Below, in pieces: positions 14,464 to 21,744 of a stretch of DNA of 22,874 bases (the stretch's first letter is position 1; the number at the start of each line of letters is the position of its first letter). Both the position numbers and the translations under genes were made by a program. A model generated the notes under the pieces. The model saw nothing but the letters and a program-made list of their open reading frames with translations. It did not search any database and was not told the origin of the DNA. The DNA is from JBBRHF01 sp038223055 (lineage in GTDB: Bacteria > Actinomycetota > Actinomycetes > JACCUZ01): assembly GCA_038223055.1 (NCBI GenBank), contig JBBRHF010000058.1:1-22874 (forward strand). Reading direction: 5' to 3'.

Positions 14464-15515
14464 CCGTTCACCTTTCCGCCGGCGACGGCCCGAGCCGCCG
14501 CGTTGACCACGAAGGTGAGGGCGAAGAGCACGAACCCGGCCGCAATGTAGGCGCCGGTCGGCAGTGGCTGACTGAACTCGGCCGCCGCGGAGGCGATCTT
14601 CGACGCGAACGTGTAGCCGCCGTCGAAGAGGGTCCCGCTCGCGGCGGAGGATGACGTGCGCAGCACGATGAGGACGGCAACCGTCTCGCCCAGCGCACGG
14701 CCGAGACCCAACATGGACGCGGCGATGGTGCCGCTGCGACCGAAGGGGATGACGGTCATCCGCACCACCTCCCACTTGGTCGCGCCCAGGGCCTGAGCCG
14801 CCTCGATGTGACCCGACGGGGTCTGGCGATAGACCTCGCGGGTGATGGCGGTGATGATCGGCAGGATCATGACGGCCAGCACGAGGGAGGCCGTGAGGAT
14901 GTTGCCGCCCCCCGACAGCGAGACGTTGCCGTCCGCGAAGATGGGGATCCAGCTGAGGTTGCTGTTGAGAAAGGTCGCGATCGGCTCCAACCTGGGGGCC
15001 AGCACGAAGATGCCCCACAGGCCGAACACGATCGACGGCACCGCAGCCAGCAGGTCGACCACGGCGCCGAAGACGCGGGACAGTCGGCGGGGCGCGTAGT
15101 TGGTCAGGAATATCGCGATGGAGACCGCCACCGGGACAGCCAGCAGCAGCGCGAACAGCGAACTCATGACGGTCACGACGAGCAGGTCCCGGATGCCGAA
15201 CTGCAGGTCTTTGACATCGCCGGTGTCGAACTTCGTGCTGGTGAGGAAGTTGGCGTTGTTGACCCGCAGCGAGGGGATCGCCTGGGTGAGCAAGAAGATG
15301 GCGATCAGCGCGATGAACACGATCATCATCACGCCGGAGGCGGTCGCCAGCCCACTGAAGATCGAGTCTCCGTGCCGCTTAGGCGCGGCAGCCATCTGGG
15401 TCGGCTTCTGGCCGGTGTCGTTGGCGTTCACCACGCCTGCAATCTTGCCCGAGTCCGGGCCGGCCGCGATGGGCGGCCGGTCCGGACTGCGGACGTCTCG
15501 GGAGTGCATGGACAT
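14460..15515 (-). CDS. pstC: Phosphate ABC transporter permease PstC
   Basis: A protein of 351 residues with a polar N-terminal arm of about 50 residues, then six helices. The EAA-type loop reads IEAAQALGATKWEVVRMTVI, followed by GLGRALGETVAVLIVL. LLAAVPSIVFGLWGIFVLAP is characteristic of PstC. It lies 14 bp after pstS. No strong ribosome site is visible before ATG 15515. A later start (for example Met at MAAAPKRHGDS) would only shorten the arm, so the exact start is uncertain. Confidence 0.95.
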   Translation of the reverse strand: MSMHSRDVRSPDRPPIAAGPDSGKIAGVVNANDTGQKPTQMAAAPKRHGDSIFSGLATASGVMMIVFIALIAIFLLTQAIPSLRVNNANFLTSTKFDTGDVKDLQFGIRDLLVVTVMSSLFALLLAVPVAVSIAIFLTNYAPRRLSRVFGAVVDLLAAVPSIVFGLWGIFVLAPRLEPIATFLNSNLSWIPIFADGNVSLSGGGNILTASLVLAVMILPIITAITREVYRQTPSGHIEAAQALGATKWEVVRMTVIPFGRSGTIAASMLGLGRALGETVAVLIVLRTSSSAASGTLFDGGYTFASKIASAAAEFSQPLPTGAYIAAGFVLFALTFVVNAAARAVAGGKVNG

Positions 15516-15529
15516 GGTCGCTTGGCGCG

Positions 15530-16681
15530 CTAGGAGATCGCCGCGACCGCGGTCGCGAGCTTGGCCTTGAACGTCTCCGGCAGCGGGATGTAGCCGTTGT
15601 CGGCGAGGCCGTCCTGGCCGGCCCCGATGGTCGAGGTCAGGAAGGACTTGACCGCGGCGCCGGTCTCGGCGTCGGGGTACTTCGAGCAGACGATCTCATA
15701 CGTCGCGAGCACGATCGGGTAGGACCCGGCAGCCGTCGGCTTGTAGAACGTGGTCGTGTCGAGCACCAGGTCGTTGCCCGCGCCCTTGACCTTCGCGCCC
15801 TCGATGGTCTTGCCCACGGTCTCCGAGGTGATCTCCACCGGGTCGGGCCCGGCGGACGTGACGATCGAGGCGATCGCGAGCTTCTGGGCGGTCGCGAAGG
15901 ACCACTCGTTGTAGGTGATCGAACCTTCGGTCGTCTTGATCGCCGCGGAGGTGCCCTCGTTGCCCTTGGCGCCCTCACCGACACCACCGGCGAAAACCTT
16001 GCCGGCACCCTTGCCCCAGCTCCCGTCGGACGCCGCGTCGAGGTACTTCTGGAAGTTGTCGGTTGTGCCCGACTCGTCGCTGCGGAAGATCACGTTAATC
16101 TTCTCCGACGGCAGCGTCGCGCCCTTGTTGAGGGCGGCGATGGCCTTGTCGTTCCACGTCTTGACGCCGCCGTTGAAGATCTTGCCCAGTGTGGGGCCGT
16201 CCAGCACCAGCTTGTCGACGCCCTTCACGTTGTAGGTGACCGCGATGGGTCCGAACACGACCGGGAGGTTCCACGCGTCGGCTCCCTTGCACCGCGTCTT
16301 GGCTGCCGCCGGCTCACCCTTGTCCGCGCTGAGGGGGGAGTCGGAGCCGCCGAAGTCGGTCTGGGCGCCGGTGAACTCCTTCACCCCAGCACCGGAGCCG
16401 TTGGACGTGTAGTCCAACGAGAAGCCCGGGCACGCCGCCTGGTAGGCGGCGATGAACCGCGTCATGGCGTTGGCCTGCGCCGTGGCTCCGCTGGCGCGCA
16501 GGGTCTTCTTTCCCGAGCACTTCGCGTCGGCGGCCGACGCTGAGCTCGAACTCGAGCCCGACGGCTTTGCGCTGTCGCTGGCCTTGTCGGTCCCGGTGTT
16601 GTTGTCGCTGCCACAGGCCGACAGCAGCAGCGTGCCGGCTGCAAGCAGACTGACGGCTGCTCCTGATCGCTTGAGCTTCAC
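15530..16681 (-). CDS. pstS: Phosphate-binding lipoprotein PstS
   Basis: A protein of 383 residues. It has a lipoprotein signal with lipobox LLSAC (Cys 23) and then a Ser/Asp-rich linker. The PstS fold follows: LRASGATAQANAMTRFIAAY, DYTSNGSGAGVKEF, TDFGGSDSPLS and FRSDESGTTDNFQKYL, which include the Ser, Gly, Asp and Thr residues that bind phosphate in the family. The protein is tethered outside the membrane and hands phosphate to PstCA. The GTG start at 16681 has GGAGGAG four bases upstream. A clear PHO box lies about 135 bp upstream, so transcription under phosphate starvation by PhoP is expected. Confidence 0.96.
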   Translation of the reverse strand: MKLKRSGAAVSLLAAGTLLLSACGSDNNTGTDKASDSAKPSGSSSSSASAADAKCSGKKTLRASGATAQANAMTRFIAAYQAACPGFSLDYTSNGSGAGVKEFTGAQTDFGGSDSPLSADKGEPAAAKTRCKGADAWNLPVVFGPIAVTYNVKGVDKLVLDGPTLGKIFNGGVKTWNDKAIAALNKGATLPSEKINVIFRSDESGTTDNFQKYLDAASDGSWGKGAGKVFAGGVGEGAKGNEGTSAAIKTTEGSITYNEWSFATAQKLAIASIVTSAGPDPVEITSETVGKTIEGAKVKGAGNDLVLDTTTFYKPTAAGSYPIVLATYEIVCSKYPDAETGAAVKSFLTSTIGAGQDGLADNGYIPLPETFKAKLATAVAAIS

Positions 16682-16814
16682 CTAGCTCCTCCGAAAACGT
16701 TGGGGTCCGATGGTCGGGGCCCCTGAGTCGATGCGCGGAAAAGAATCCGCTTGGCGGCGAGACCCGCCGCCAGGGGCAAAGTAGGCAGAGACAGTAAACG
16801 GACTCTGCTACCAC

Positions 16815-16832
16815 GGTGAACGGAAGGTGAAC
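16815..16832 (-). promoter_or_regulatory. PHO box of the pst operon
   Basis: On the minus strand GTTCACCTTCCGTTCACC forms two perfect GTTCACC units at an 11-bp period, exactly the Streptomyces PhoP-binding PHO box. It points towards pstS. A weak third unit may follow on its upstream side (16837-16843). Confidence 0.9.
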
Positions 16833-17166
16833 GGAGGCGTGACACGAGGGACCGTCGGCGGCCCGCGAGCGTCACGGTCGCGCATGGGTGACGAGCGTCA
16901 CGTGGCGATATTTGCTTGATCGTGGCGGGGGAGTGGGATCAGGGCGGTCGGGAAGATCAGGGCGGCGGAAGGTTTTCGCGAGGTGCCGGGTCGACACTCG
17001 TGCCGCTGACGCCGTACGGCGTCGGGCTCGTGGGGGGAACCACGCGCCACCTCGGCAACCGGTGCATGCCCGGCAGAGTGCTCGTATCGCCTGGTCGGCC
17101 GGCTGCTGGGTTGGACAGATGACGCATGGCCTCCCGACGACGGTGCTGACATCGGGAGGGAACGTC
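16833..17166. other. Intergenic region between the divergent pstS and multicopper oxidase genes
   Basis: No gene is supported. It holds two GAGCGTCACG copies (16867-16876 and 16893-16902) and one copy of a 16-bp repeat at 16911. The ribosome site of the oxidase gene (GGAGGG) lies just before 17167. Promoter hexamers could not be assigned with confidence. Confidence 0.5.
16911..16926. repeat. 16-bp direct repeat, copy 1 (upstream of multicopper oxidase)
   Basis: TTTGCTTGATCGTGGC occurs exactly here and at 18412-18427 in the same orientation, with looser similarity (G-rich, AGGGCGG) for about 20 bp beyond. The two copies bracket the oxidase gene. Confidence 0.8.
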
Positions 17167-18363
17167 ATGACCGTACGACGCATGCTCGTGGGGACAGTGG
17201 TCCTCGCTACGGCCCTGCTCGCCGGATGCGGGACGCAAGGCCCGCCGGCCGCCGCGCCACCGGGTGCCGGCGCCACCGCGGCCGCGGCTGCTGTGGCCGT
17301 GGCTCCGCAACTGCGGACCTACTACATCGCCGCCGACCAGGTGCTCTGGGACTACGCGCCCGACGGCACCAACGACATCACCGGCCAGCCGTTCACCCCC
17401 GAGGAGGACGTGTTCACCAAGCAGGGACCCACCCGGGTAGGGCACCGCTACTGGAAGTCGCTCTACCGCGGCTACACCGACGCCTCCTTCCGGCACCGCA
17501 TCCCCCGCCCCACGTCCTGCGCGCCGGCAGTCAGGGCCTGCGACGACACCCTGGGCATGTTGGGCCCGGTTATCCGGGCCGTGGTCGGGGACACGATCAA
17601 GGTGGTATTCCGCAACAACACCCCCCACCCCGCCTCGGTGCACCCCCACGGCGTGCTCTACCAGAAGGACTCCGAGGGCGCGCCGTACGACGACGGCACC
17701 GCTGGCAACGACAAGGCCGACGACGCCGTGCCGCCCGCCGGCACCCATGTCTACAACTGGAAGGTCCCCGAGCGCGCCGGCCCCTCGTCGATGGACGGCT
17801 CGTCGGTCGTGTGGATGTACCACTCGCACACCGACGAGGTCGCCGACACCAACGCCGGCCTCATCGGACCCATGGTCATCACCGGCCAGGGCCGGGCCGA
17901 CGCGGCTACCGCGACCCCGCTGGACGTGGACCGGGAGATCTTCTCCTACTTCACCGTGGAGAACGAGAACGCGAGCCCCTATCTGGACAAGAACCTGCAG
18001 GAGCTTGCCGACGCGCCCCACTCGGTCCCGGCCGGGGACGAAGAGGGGTTCGAGGAGAGCAACCTGATGCACTCGATCAACGGGTATGTCTACGGCAACG
18101 GACCGATGCCGACGATGCGCAAGGGCCAGCGGGTGCGGTGGTATGTCCTCTCGCTGGGCACCGAGGTCGACCTGCACACGCCGCACTGGCACGGCAACAC
18201 GGTCTCCATGATGGGGATGCGCACCGACATGGCCGAACTGCTGCCCGGGAGCATGAAGGTCGCCGACATGCGCCCGGACGCCGTGGGCACCTGGCTGTTC
18301 CACTGCCACGTCAACGACCACATCGTGGCCGGCATGCAGACCCGCTACCGCGTCACCGGCTGA
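17167..18363 (+). CDS. Multicopper oxidase lipoprotein (ceruloplasmin-like)
   Basis: A protein of 398 residues with a lipoprotein signal (ALLAGC, Cys 21) and two cupredoxin domains plus linkers. All copper motifs are visible. HPH (159-161) and HSH (219-221) supply trinuclear-centre ligands. HTPHWH (337-342) and HCH with following His and Met (379-390) supply trinuclear and type 1 ligands, with Met 390 as the axial ligand. The WMYHSHTDEVADTNAGLIGP region resembles ceruloplasmin and hephaestin more than CueO or laccase, and no Met-rich insert is present. It should oxidise metals or organic donors outside the membrane while reducing oxygen to water; the donor is unknown. ATG 17167 has GGAGGG upstream. 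It is a single gene, bracketed by a 16-bp repeat and followed by the relic egt locus. Confidence 0.88.
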   Translation: MTVRRMLVGTVVLATALLAGCGTQGPPAAAPPGAGATAAAAAVAVAPQLRTYYIAADQVLWDYAPDGTNDITGQPFTPEEDVFTKQGPTRVGHRYWKSLYRGYTDASFRHRIPRPTSCAPAVRACDDTLGMLGPVIRAVVGDTIKVVFRNNTPHPASVHPHGVLYQKDSEGAPYDDGTAGNDKADDAVPPAGTHVYNWKVPERAGPSSMDGSSVVWMYHSHTDEVADTNAGLIGPMVITGQGRADAATATPLDVDREIFSYFTVENENASPYLDKNLQELADAPHSVPAGDEEGFEESNLMHSINGYVYGNGPMPTMRKGQRVRWYVLSLGTEVDLHTPHWHGNTVSMMGMRTDMAELLPGSMKVADMRPDAVGTWLFHCHVNDHIVAGMQTRYRVTG

Positions 18364-18411
18364 CCCGTCGCCTCGTCCCGGCCACATCTCCGGCACACCG
18401 TGCCTACCATT

Positions 18412-18427
18412 TTTGCTTGATCGTGGC
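18412..18427. repeat. 16-bp direct repeat, copy 2 (downstream of multicopper oxidase)
   Basis: Second exact copy of TTTGCTTGATCGTGGC. It lies 48 bp after the oxidase stop codon and about 65 bp before the egtA remnant, so it could also be part of that gene's promoter region. Confidence 0.8.
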
Positions 18428-18493
18428 CGGGACGGCCAGGGCGGGTGTGTAACACTCGGCGACTCGGAAAGACCGAGCCGCACAGAGGTGACC

Positions 18494-18769
18494 GTGACCA
18501 GTCCCGTCGAGTTGCTCGAGGTCGTGTGCAGCGAGGACGACGTATACGGCTACATCGTCAGCACCTGCTTCAAGACCGGCCCACCCGGCCACGTCGGCCT
18601 GGAGTCAGAGTGGTTTGTCCATGATCGCGCCGAAAGAGCAGATCCGACTCGCACCGTCGCCCTCGCCCGCCTGCAGCGTGTCGCGGCGGCGGGCACCGCT
18701 TTGCCCGGTGCCAGCTGGCCGTGGCTGCGTCGACGTACGCCCGCTCCCCGCACCAACCGGAGGCCGACC
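18494..18769 (+). pseudogene. egtA: egtA remnant (glutamate-cysteine ligase of ergothioneine synthesis), N-terminus only
   Basis: The first 35-50 residues match the start of EgtA: DVYGYIVSTCFKTGPPG, then HVGLESEWFVHDRA and DPTRTVALARLQR, close to the family pattern CFKTGPPG-VG-E-EW-V-D. After about GTALPGAS the similarity ends, and only about 90 residues remain before the next relic; intact EgtA has about 400. The catalytic ATP-grasp-like region is gone. The GTG at 18494 (or 18488) has AGAGG upstream, and an upstream -10-like TAACACT is still present. The frame stays open into the egtB and egtD relics, so a chimeric peptide could be made. Loss by a large internal deletion is inferred. Confidence 0.8.
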
Positions 18770-18868
18770 ATGACCAGCAGTGTTCCCCTCGGGGCGCGCG
18801 ATCGCACCGCGCTCGATCGCTCTCTCGATCACTCGATAGCCCTCATCCCGATCCAACGGCAGCACTCC
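18770..18868 (+). pseudogene. egtB: egtB remnant, N-terminal start only
   Basis: ATG 18770 is preceded by a good ribosome site (GGAGG, six bases upstream) and encodes MTSSVPLGARDRTALDRSLD. This resembles the polar, Arg/Leu-rich N-terminus of EgtB (sulfoxide synthase), which in intact clusters directly follows egtA. RQHS near residue 30 recalls the conserved RQHSPLMSP of EgtB. The protein is lost after about 33 residues, where the egtD remnant begins. The assignment rests on position and a short match, so it is less sure than egtA and egtD. Confidence 0.5.
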
Positions 18869-19132
18869 GATCGCGACGCCGTCGCGGCACTGGCGCACGA
18901 CGTCCTCGGGGGCTGACCTCGACACCGAAGTCGTTGCCCCCCAAGTGGTTCTACGACGCTGTCGGGAGCGAGCTGTTCGAGCAGATCACCCGGCTGGTCC
19001 CGCGCCGCGCAGATCGCAGCGCGCACCGGCGCGAGCGCGCTGGTCGAACTCGGGTCCGGCTCGTCGGAGAAGACCCGCCTGCTGCTCGACGCGCTGGACG
19101 CGAACGGCTCGCTGTGCCGCGACGTGCTGGTC
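18869..19132 (+). pseudogene. egtD: egtD remnant (histidine trimethyltransferase of ergothioneine synthesis), frameshifted and deleted
   Basis: Three pieces of EgtD occur in order. DAVAALAHDVLGG ends at a TGA (18914-18916). One base out of phase, LTSTPKSLPPKWFYDAVGSE then LFEQITRL (18913-18999) is nearly identical to the EgtD consensus. In the next frame, AQIAARTGASALVELGSGSS then EKTRLLLDAL (19007-19110) is the SAM-binding motif I region. The PEYYPTRAE segment between them is missing, and everything after about residue 100 is gone; intact EgtD has about 320 residues. The 1-bp shift is at the GGGGG run at 18908-18912. egtC is absent. The gene is not functional. Confidence 0.85.
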
Positions 19133-19280
19133 CAGCAAGCGGACCGGCTGGATGGCGCGAATCGCCGTGCGAAGCCGGTCCACTTCCGGCTATCGAGTCG
19201 CCCGAGGGGAGGAATCAGCGCAACAGGAGGGACGCGGCGACCGCGAGAGGGCGGGGGCGGGGGCGGCCGTGTTACGGTCG
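19133..19280. other. Spacer between egt relics and the thiamine operon leader
   Basis: No gene recognised. A -10-like TACGGT lies near 19273-19278 and could start the riboswitch transcript just before the 15-bp repeats. Confidence 0.4.
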
Positions 19281-19325
19281 GCACCACAACATCAAGCACC
19301 ACAACATCAAGCACCACAACATCAA
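19281..19325. repeat. Three perfect tandem 15-bp repeats in front of the TPP riboswitch
   Basis: The unit GCACCACAACATCAA occurs at 19281-19295, 19296-19310 and 19311-19325, followed by GCAC. It is less GC-rich than its surroundings and lies directly before the aptamer, probably in the transcribed leader. Confidence 0.95.
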
Positions 19326-19327
19326 GC

Positions 19328-19410
19328 ACAGGGGAGCGCGCGAGCGCTGAGAGTGCGGACACCGTCCGCAGACCCTCGAACCTGATCTGGGTAATGCCAG
19401 CGTAGGGAGT
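19328..19410 (+). promoter_or_regulatory. TPP riboswitch (THI element)
   Basis: The conserved pieces appear in order: CAGGGGAGC, then GCTGAGAG, a variable stem (TGCGGACACCGTCCGCA), ACCC, then GAACCTGATCTGGGTAATGC and CAGCGTAGGGAG. This is the thiamine pyrophosphate aptamer. The last element (AGGGAG) is also the best ribosome site for the ykoE start nine bases on, so ligand binding would hide it and block translation. This fits an operon for thiamine-precursor uptake. Confidence 0.95.
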
Positions 19411-19418
19411 GGATCACC

Positions 19419-20132
19419 ATGACAGCTCGATCTGACCGCGCGGCGCACGCCGACGCGTCCAGCACGGCGCGCATCGACCCGTCCAGCACGGCGCGCACCG
19501 ACGCATCCAGCTCAGTCCGCACCGACCAGACGCCGCAGCCTTCGGCCGAGGTCGCGATGGACAGCCGCTGGCGCACCGTCGACATCGTCGTCGCCTCCGC
19601 GATCGCCGTGGCGTTCGGCGTCGTCTTCTGGGCCTGGGGCAACCTGTGGAACGCGGTCGGCGGCGCCTTCACCGCCTTCCCGCCCGCCCAGGGGTTCATG
19701 TACGGCGTGTGGCTGCTGCCCGGCGTCCTCGGCGCCCTGGTGATCCGCAAACCCGGCGCCGCGCTCTACACCGAACTGGTCGCCGCCATCGTCTCGGCGC
19801 TGCTCGGCACTGCGTGGGGGCTCTCGGTCGTCGTCTACGGCCTGATCGAGGGGGCGGCGCCGGAACTGGTCTTCGCCTTCCTCGGCTACCGCGTCTGGAA
19901 GATGGCCGTCGCCGTGCTCGCCGGGGCCGCAGCCGGTGCCGCCGCCGCGTTGCTGGACATCGTGTTCTACTACCCCGACTGGTCCGGGGCGTGGCAGCTG
20001 ACCTACACCGCGCTGCTGGTGGTGAGCTCCGCAGCGGTCGCAGGACTGGGTGCCTGGATGGTGGTGCGCTCGCTGGCGAGGACCGGGGTCCTGGCGCCGT
20101 TCGCGTCGGGGCGCCACCAGACCGCCGTCTGA
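19419..20132 (+). CDS. ykoE: YkoE: substrate-binding membrane (S) component of a thiamine/HMP ECF transporter
   Basis: A 237-residue membrane protein with an unusual polar N-terminal tail of about 45 residues, made partly of three 8-residue repeats. Five to six helices follow. Family signs are WGNLWNAVGGAFTAFPPAQG, MYGVWLLPGVLGALVIRKPG and the AALYTELVAAIVSALLGTAWG segment. YkoE is the S component of the YkoEDC importer for thiamine or its hydroxymethylpyrimidine precursor. The first gene after the TPP riboswitch, it is followed by the ATPase and transmembrane partner. ATG 19419 follows the riboswitch-controlled AGGGAG; a later Met at MDSRWRTVD would remove the repeat tail and is an alternative start. 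Confidence 0.92.
   Translation: MTARSDRAAHADASSTARIDPSSTARTDASSSVRTDQTPQPSAEVAMDSRWRTVDIVVASAIAVAFGVVFWAWGNLWNAVGGAFTAFPPAQGFMYGVWLLPGVLGALVIRKPGAALYTELVAAIVSALLGTAWGLSVVVYGLIEGAAPELVFAFLGYRVWKMAVAVLAGAAAGAAAALLDIVFYYPDWSGAWQLTYTALLVVSSAAVAGLGAWMVVRSLARTGVLAPFASGRHQTAV
19452..19523 (+). repeat. Three in-frame 24-bp repeats in the ykoE N-terminus
   Basis: Units 19452-19475, 19476-19499 and 19500-19523 encode DASSTARI, DPSSTART and DASSSVRT. The first two are nearly identical in DNA; the third has diverged. They form a Ser/Thr/Asp-rich tail before the first helix. Confidence 0.85.
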
Positions 20133-20165
20133 GCACGCTTTCCCGCCGATGACTAGGGCGGACGA

Positions 20166-20195
20166 GTGACCCGTGCGGCAGGGGCGGGCGAGTGA
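20166..20195 (+). other. Mini-ORF 1 in the ykoE-ykoD spacer (9 codons)
   Basis: GTG at 20166 reads MTRAAGAGE and stops at TGA 20193-20195, which overlaps the next GTG as GTGA. It arises from the 26-bp repeat. Whether it is translated is unknown. Confidence 0.4.
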
Positions 20196-20221
20196 CCCGC
20201 CTCGGACGGGCAGGCGAGTGA
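20192..20221 (+). other. Mini-ORF 2 in the ykoE-ykoD spacer (9 codons)
   Basis: GTG at 20192 reads MTRLGRAGE and stops at TGA 20219-20221, again overlapping the following GTG (the ykoD start) as GTGA. A coupling chain into ykoD is possible. Confidence 0.4.
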
Positions 20222-21744
20222 CCCGCCCCGTCCGCGTCGAGATCGACGGTTGGGGCTGGCGCCACGCCGGACGCCGCGCCTGGGCGTTGCGCGGTGTCAC
20301 CCTGCGGATCGAGCCGGGTGAGCGTGTCCTGCTGCTCGGGCCGTCAGGGGCGGGCAAGAGCACGCTGCTGGCCGCGCTCGCCGGGTTGCTCGATCCCGCC
20401 GACGCGGGCGAGCACGAGGGGCGGGTGCGCCTGGACGGGCAGCCGTCCCGCGAAGCGCGGACCCGGGCGGGGCTGGTGCTGCAGGACCCCGAGGCCGCCC
20501 TGGTCATGGGCCGCGCCGGTGACGACGTCGCGTTCGGCCTGGAGAACCGCGGCGTGCCAGCCGAGGAGATCTGGGGGCGGGTCGACGGCGCCCTCGATGC
20601 CGTCGGCTTTCGCCACGGCCGCGACCACGCGACCGGCGCACTCTCCGGCGGTGAGCAACAACGCCTTGCCCTGGCAGGGATTCTCGCCCTGCGCCCCGGC
20701 CTGCTGCTGCTGGACGAGGTGACCGCCAACGTCGACCCCGCCGGCGTACGCCTCGTGCACGACGTGCTGGAGCTCGTGCTCGCCTCGACGGGCGCGACGG
20801 CCGTCGTCGTCGAACATCGCGTCGAGCAGGTCCTCGACCTCGTCGGCCGCGCGGTGGTCCTGTCCCCCAGCGGCGAGGTCGTGGCCGACGGCGAACCCGG
20901 CGACGTGTTCGCCCGCCGGGGCGACGCGCTCGCCGCCCAGGGCGTGTGGGTGCCGGGCCACCACCCCGCCGTACGTCGGAAGGGCTCTGTGACTCCCGGG
21001 CCGACCTTGCTCGCCGCAGAGTCCGTCGGCTTCCGCTATCCGGCGAGCAGGTCTCCCGCACTGGTCCGCACCGACGCCACCCTTGTCGCCGGCCGGGCGC
21101 TGGCCGTCACCGGCCCCAACGGCTCGGGCAAGTCGACCCTGGCCCTGATCCTCGCCGGCCTGCTGCGACCGACGACAGGGGTCGTCGTCCCGGGTCCCGA
21201 CCTGCCGTCAGGCGGCACCACGCGACCGCTGTGGAAGTGGCGCGCGCGCGACCTGGTGCGCGCCGTCGGCACCGTCTTCCAGGACCCGGAGCATCAGTTC
21301 CTCACCGGGTCGGTCCGCGCCGAGCTGATGCTGGGGCCGCGACGCGCCGGCGACGGGGAGCGCAAGGCGGCACAGCGGGCCGACGAGCTGATGCACCGCC
21401 TGGGCCTCGCCGGGCTGGAGCGGGCCAACCCGTTCACCTTGTCCGGTGGGGAAAAGCGTCGCCTGTCCGTGGCCACCGCCATCGCGACCGCGCCGCCGGT
21501 CCTGGTCGCGGACGAGCCGACGTTCGGGCAGGACGCGCGGACCTGGGCCGAGCTCGCCGACCTGCTCGCCGACCTGCGCGACGAGGGCTGTGCACTGGCG
21601 CTGGTCACCCATGACGAGTCGCTCCTCCGGGCGATCGTGGACGTCGAACTCAGGTTGACGCTGGCCGGCGACCACCGTGACGGCAAGGGCAGTAGGGACA
21701 GCAACGGCGGAGCGACTCGCGCCGGCTCGGACGAGCAACCATGA
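20218..21744 (+). CDS. ykoD: YkoD: double ECF-transporter ATPase
   Basis: A protein of 508 residues with two ABC ATPase halves in one chain. The first half has Walker A GPSGAGKST (41-49), signature LSGGEQQR and Walker B LLLLDEVTANVDP. The second has Walker A GPNGSGKST (299-307), signature LSGGEKRR and Walker B VLVADEPTFGQD. Both halves are complete, with Q-loops in VLQDPEAALVMG and VFQDPEHQFLTG. The first Walker B is followed by Val-Thr (DEVT) instead of Pro-Thr, a mild variation. It powers the YkoE/YkoC transporter. GTG 20218 is chosen because the conserved domain begins at once (MTRPVRVEIDGW); earlier in-frame starts would read through the repeats. The stop overlaps the ykoC start (ATGA). 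Confidence 0.93.
   Translation: MTRPVRVEIDGWGWRHAGRRAWALRGVTLRIEPGERVLLLGPSGAGKSTLLAALAGLLDPADAGEHEGRVRLDGQPSREARTRAGLVLQDPEAALVMGRAGDDVAFGLENRGVPAEEIWGRVDGALDAVGFRHGRDHATGALSGGEQQRLALAGILALRPGLLLLDEVTANVDPAGVRLVHDVLELVLASTGATAVVVEHRVEQVLDLVGRAVVLSPSGEVVADGEPGDVFARRGDALAAQGVWVPGHHPAVRRKGSVTPGPTLLAAESVGFRYPASRSPALVRTDATLVAGRALAVTGPNGSGKSTLALILAGLLRPTTGVVVPGPDLPSGGTTRPLWKWRARDLVRAVGTVFQDPEHQFLTGSVRAELMLGPRRAGDGERKAAQRADELMHRLGLAGLERANPFTLSGGEKRRLSVATAIATAPPVLVADEPTFGQDARTWAELADLLADLRDEGCALALVTHDESLLRAIVDVELRLTLAGDHRDGKGSRDSNGGATRAGSDEQP

Larger units (their letters stand above)
20157..20234 (+). repeat. Three 26-bp tandem repeats carrying the ykoD start codon
   Basis: Units start at 20157, 20183 and 20209. 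Each contains GCGAGTGACCCG or GACGAGTGACCCG, so GTG codons fall at 20166, 20192 and 20218 in three different frames. Only the last is in frame with ykoD. Confidence 0.85.

Noticed and set aside
16837..16843. Third PHO-box unit (GGCGTGA on plus strand)
   Set aside because: Only weakly similar to GGTGAAC; the two perfect units are enough to call the box.
16849..16865. Possible third DevR box (GGGACCGTCGGCGGCCC)
   Set aside because: The arms are three bases too far apart for the motif.
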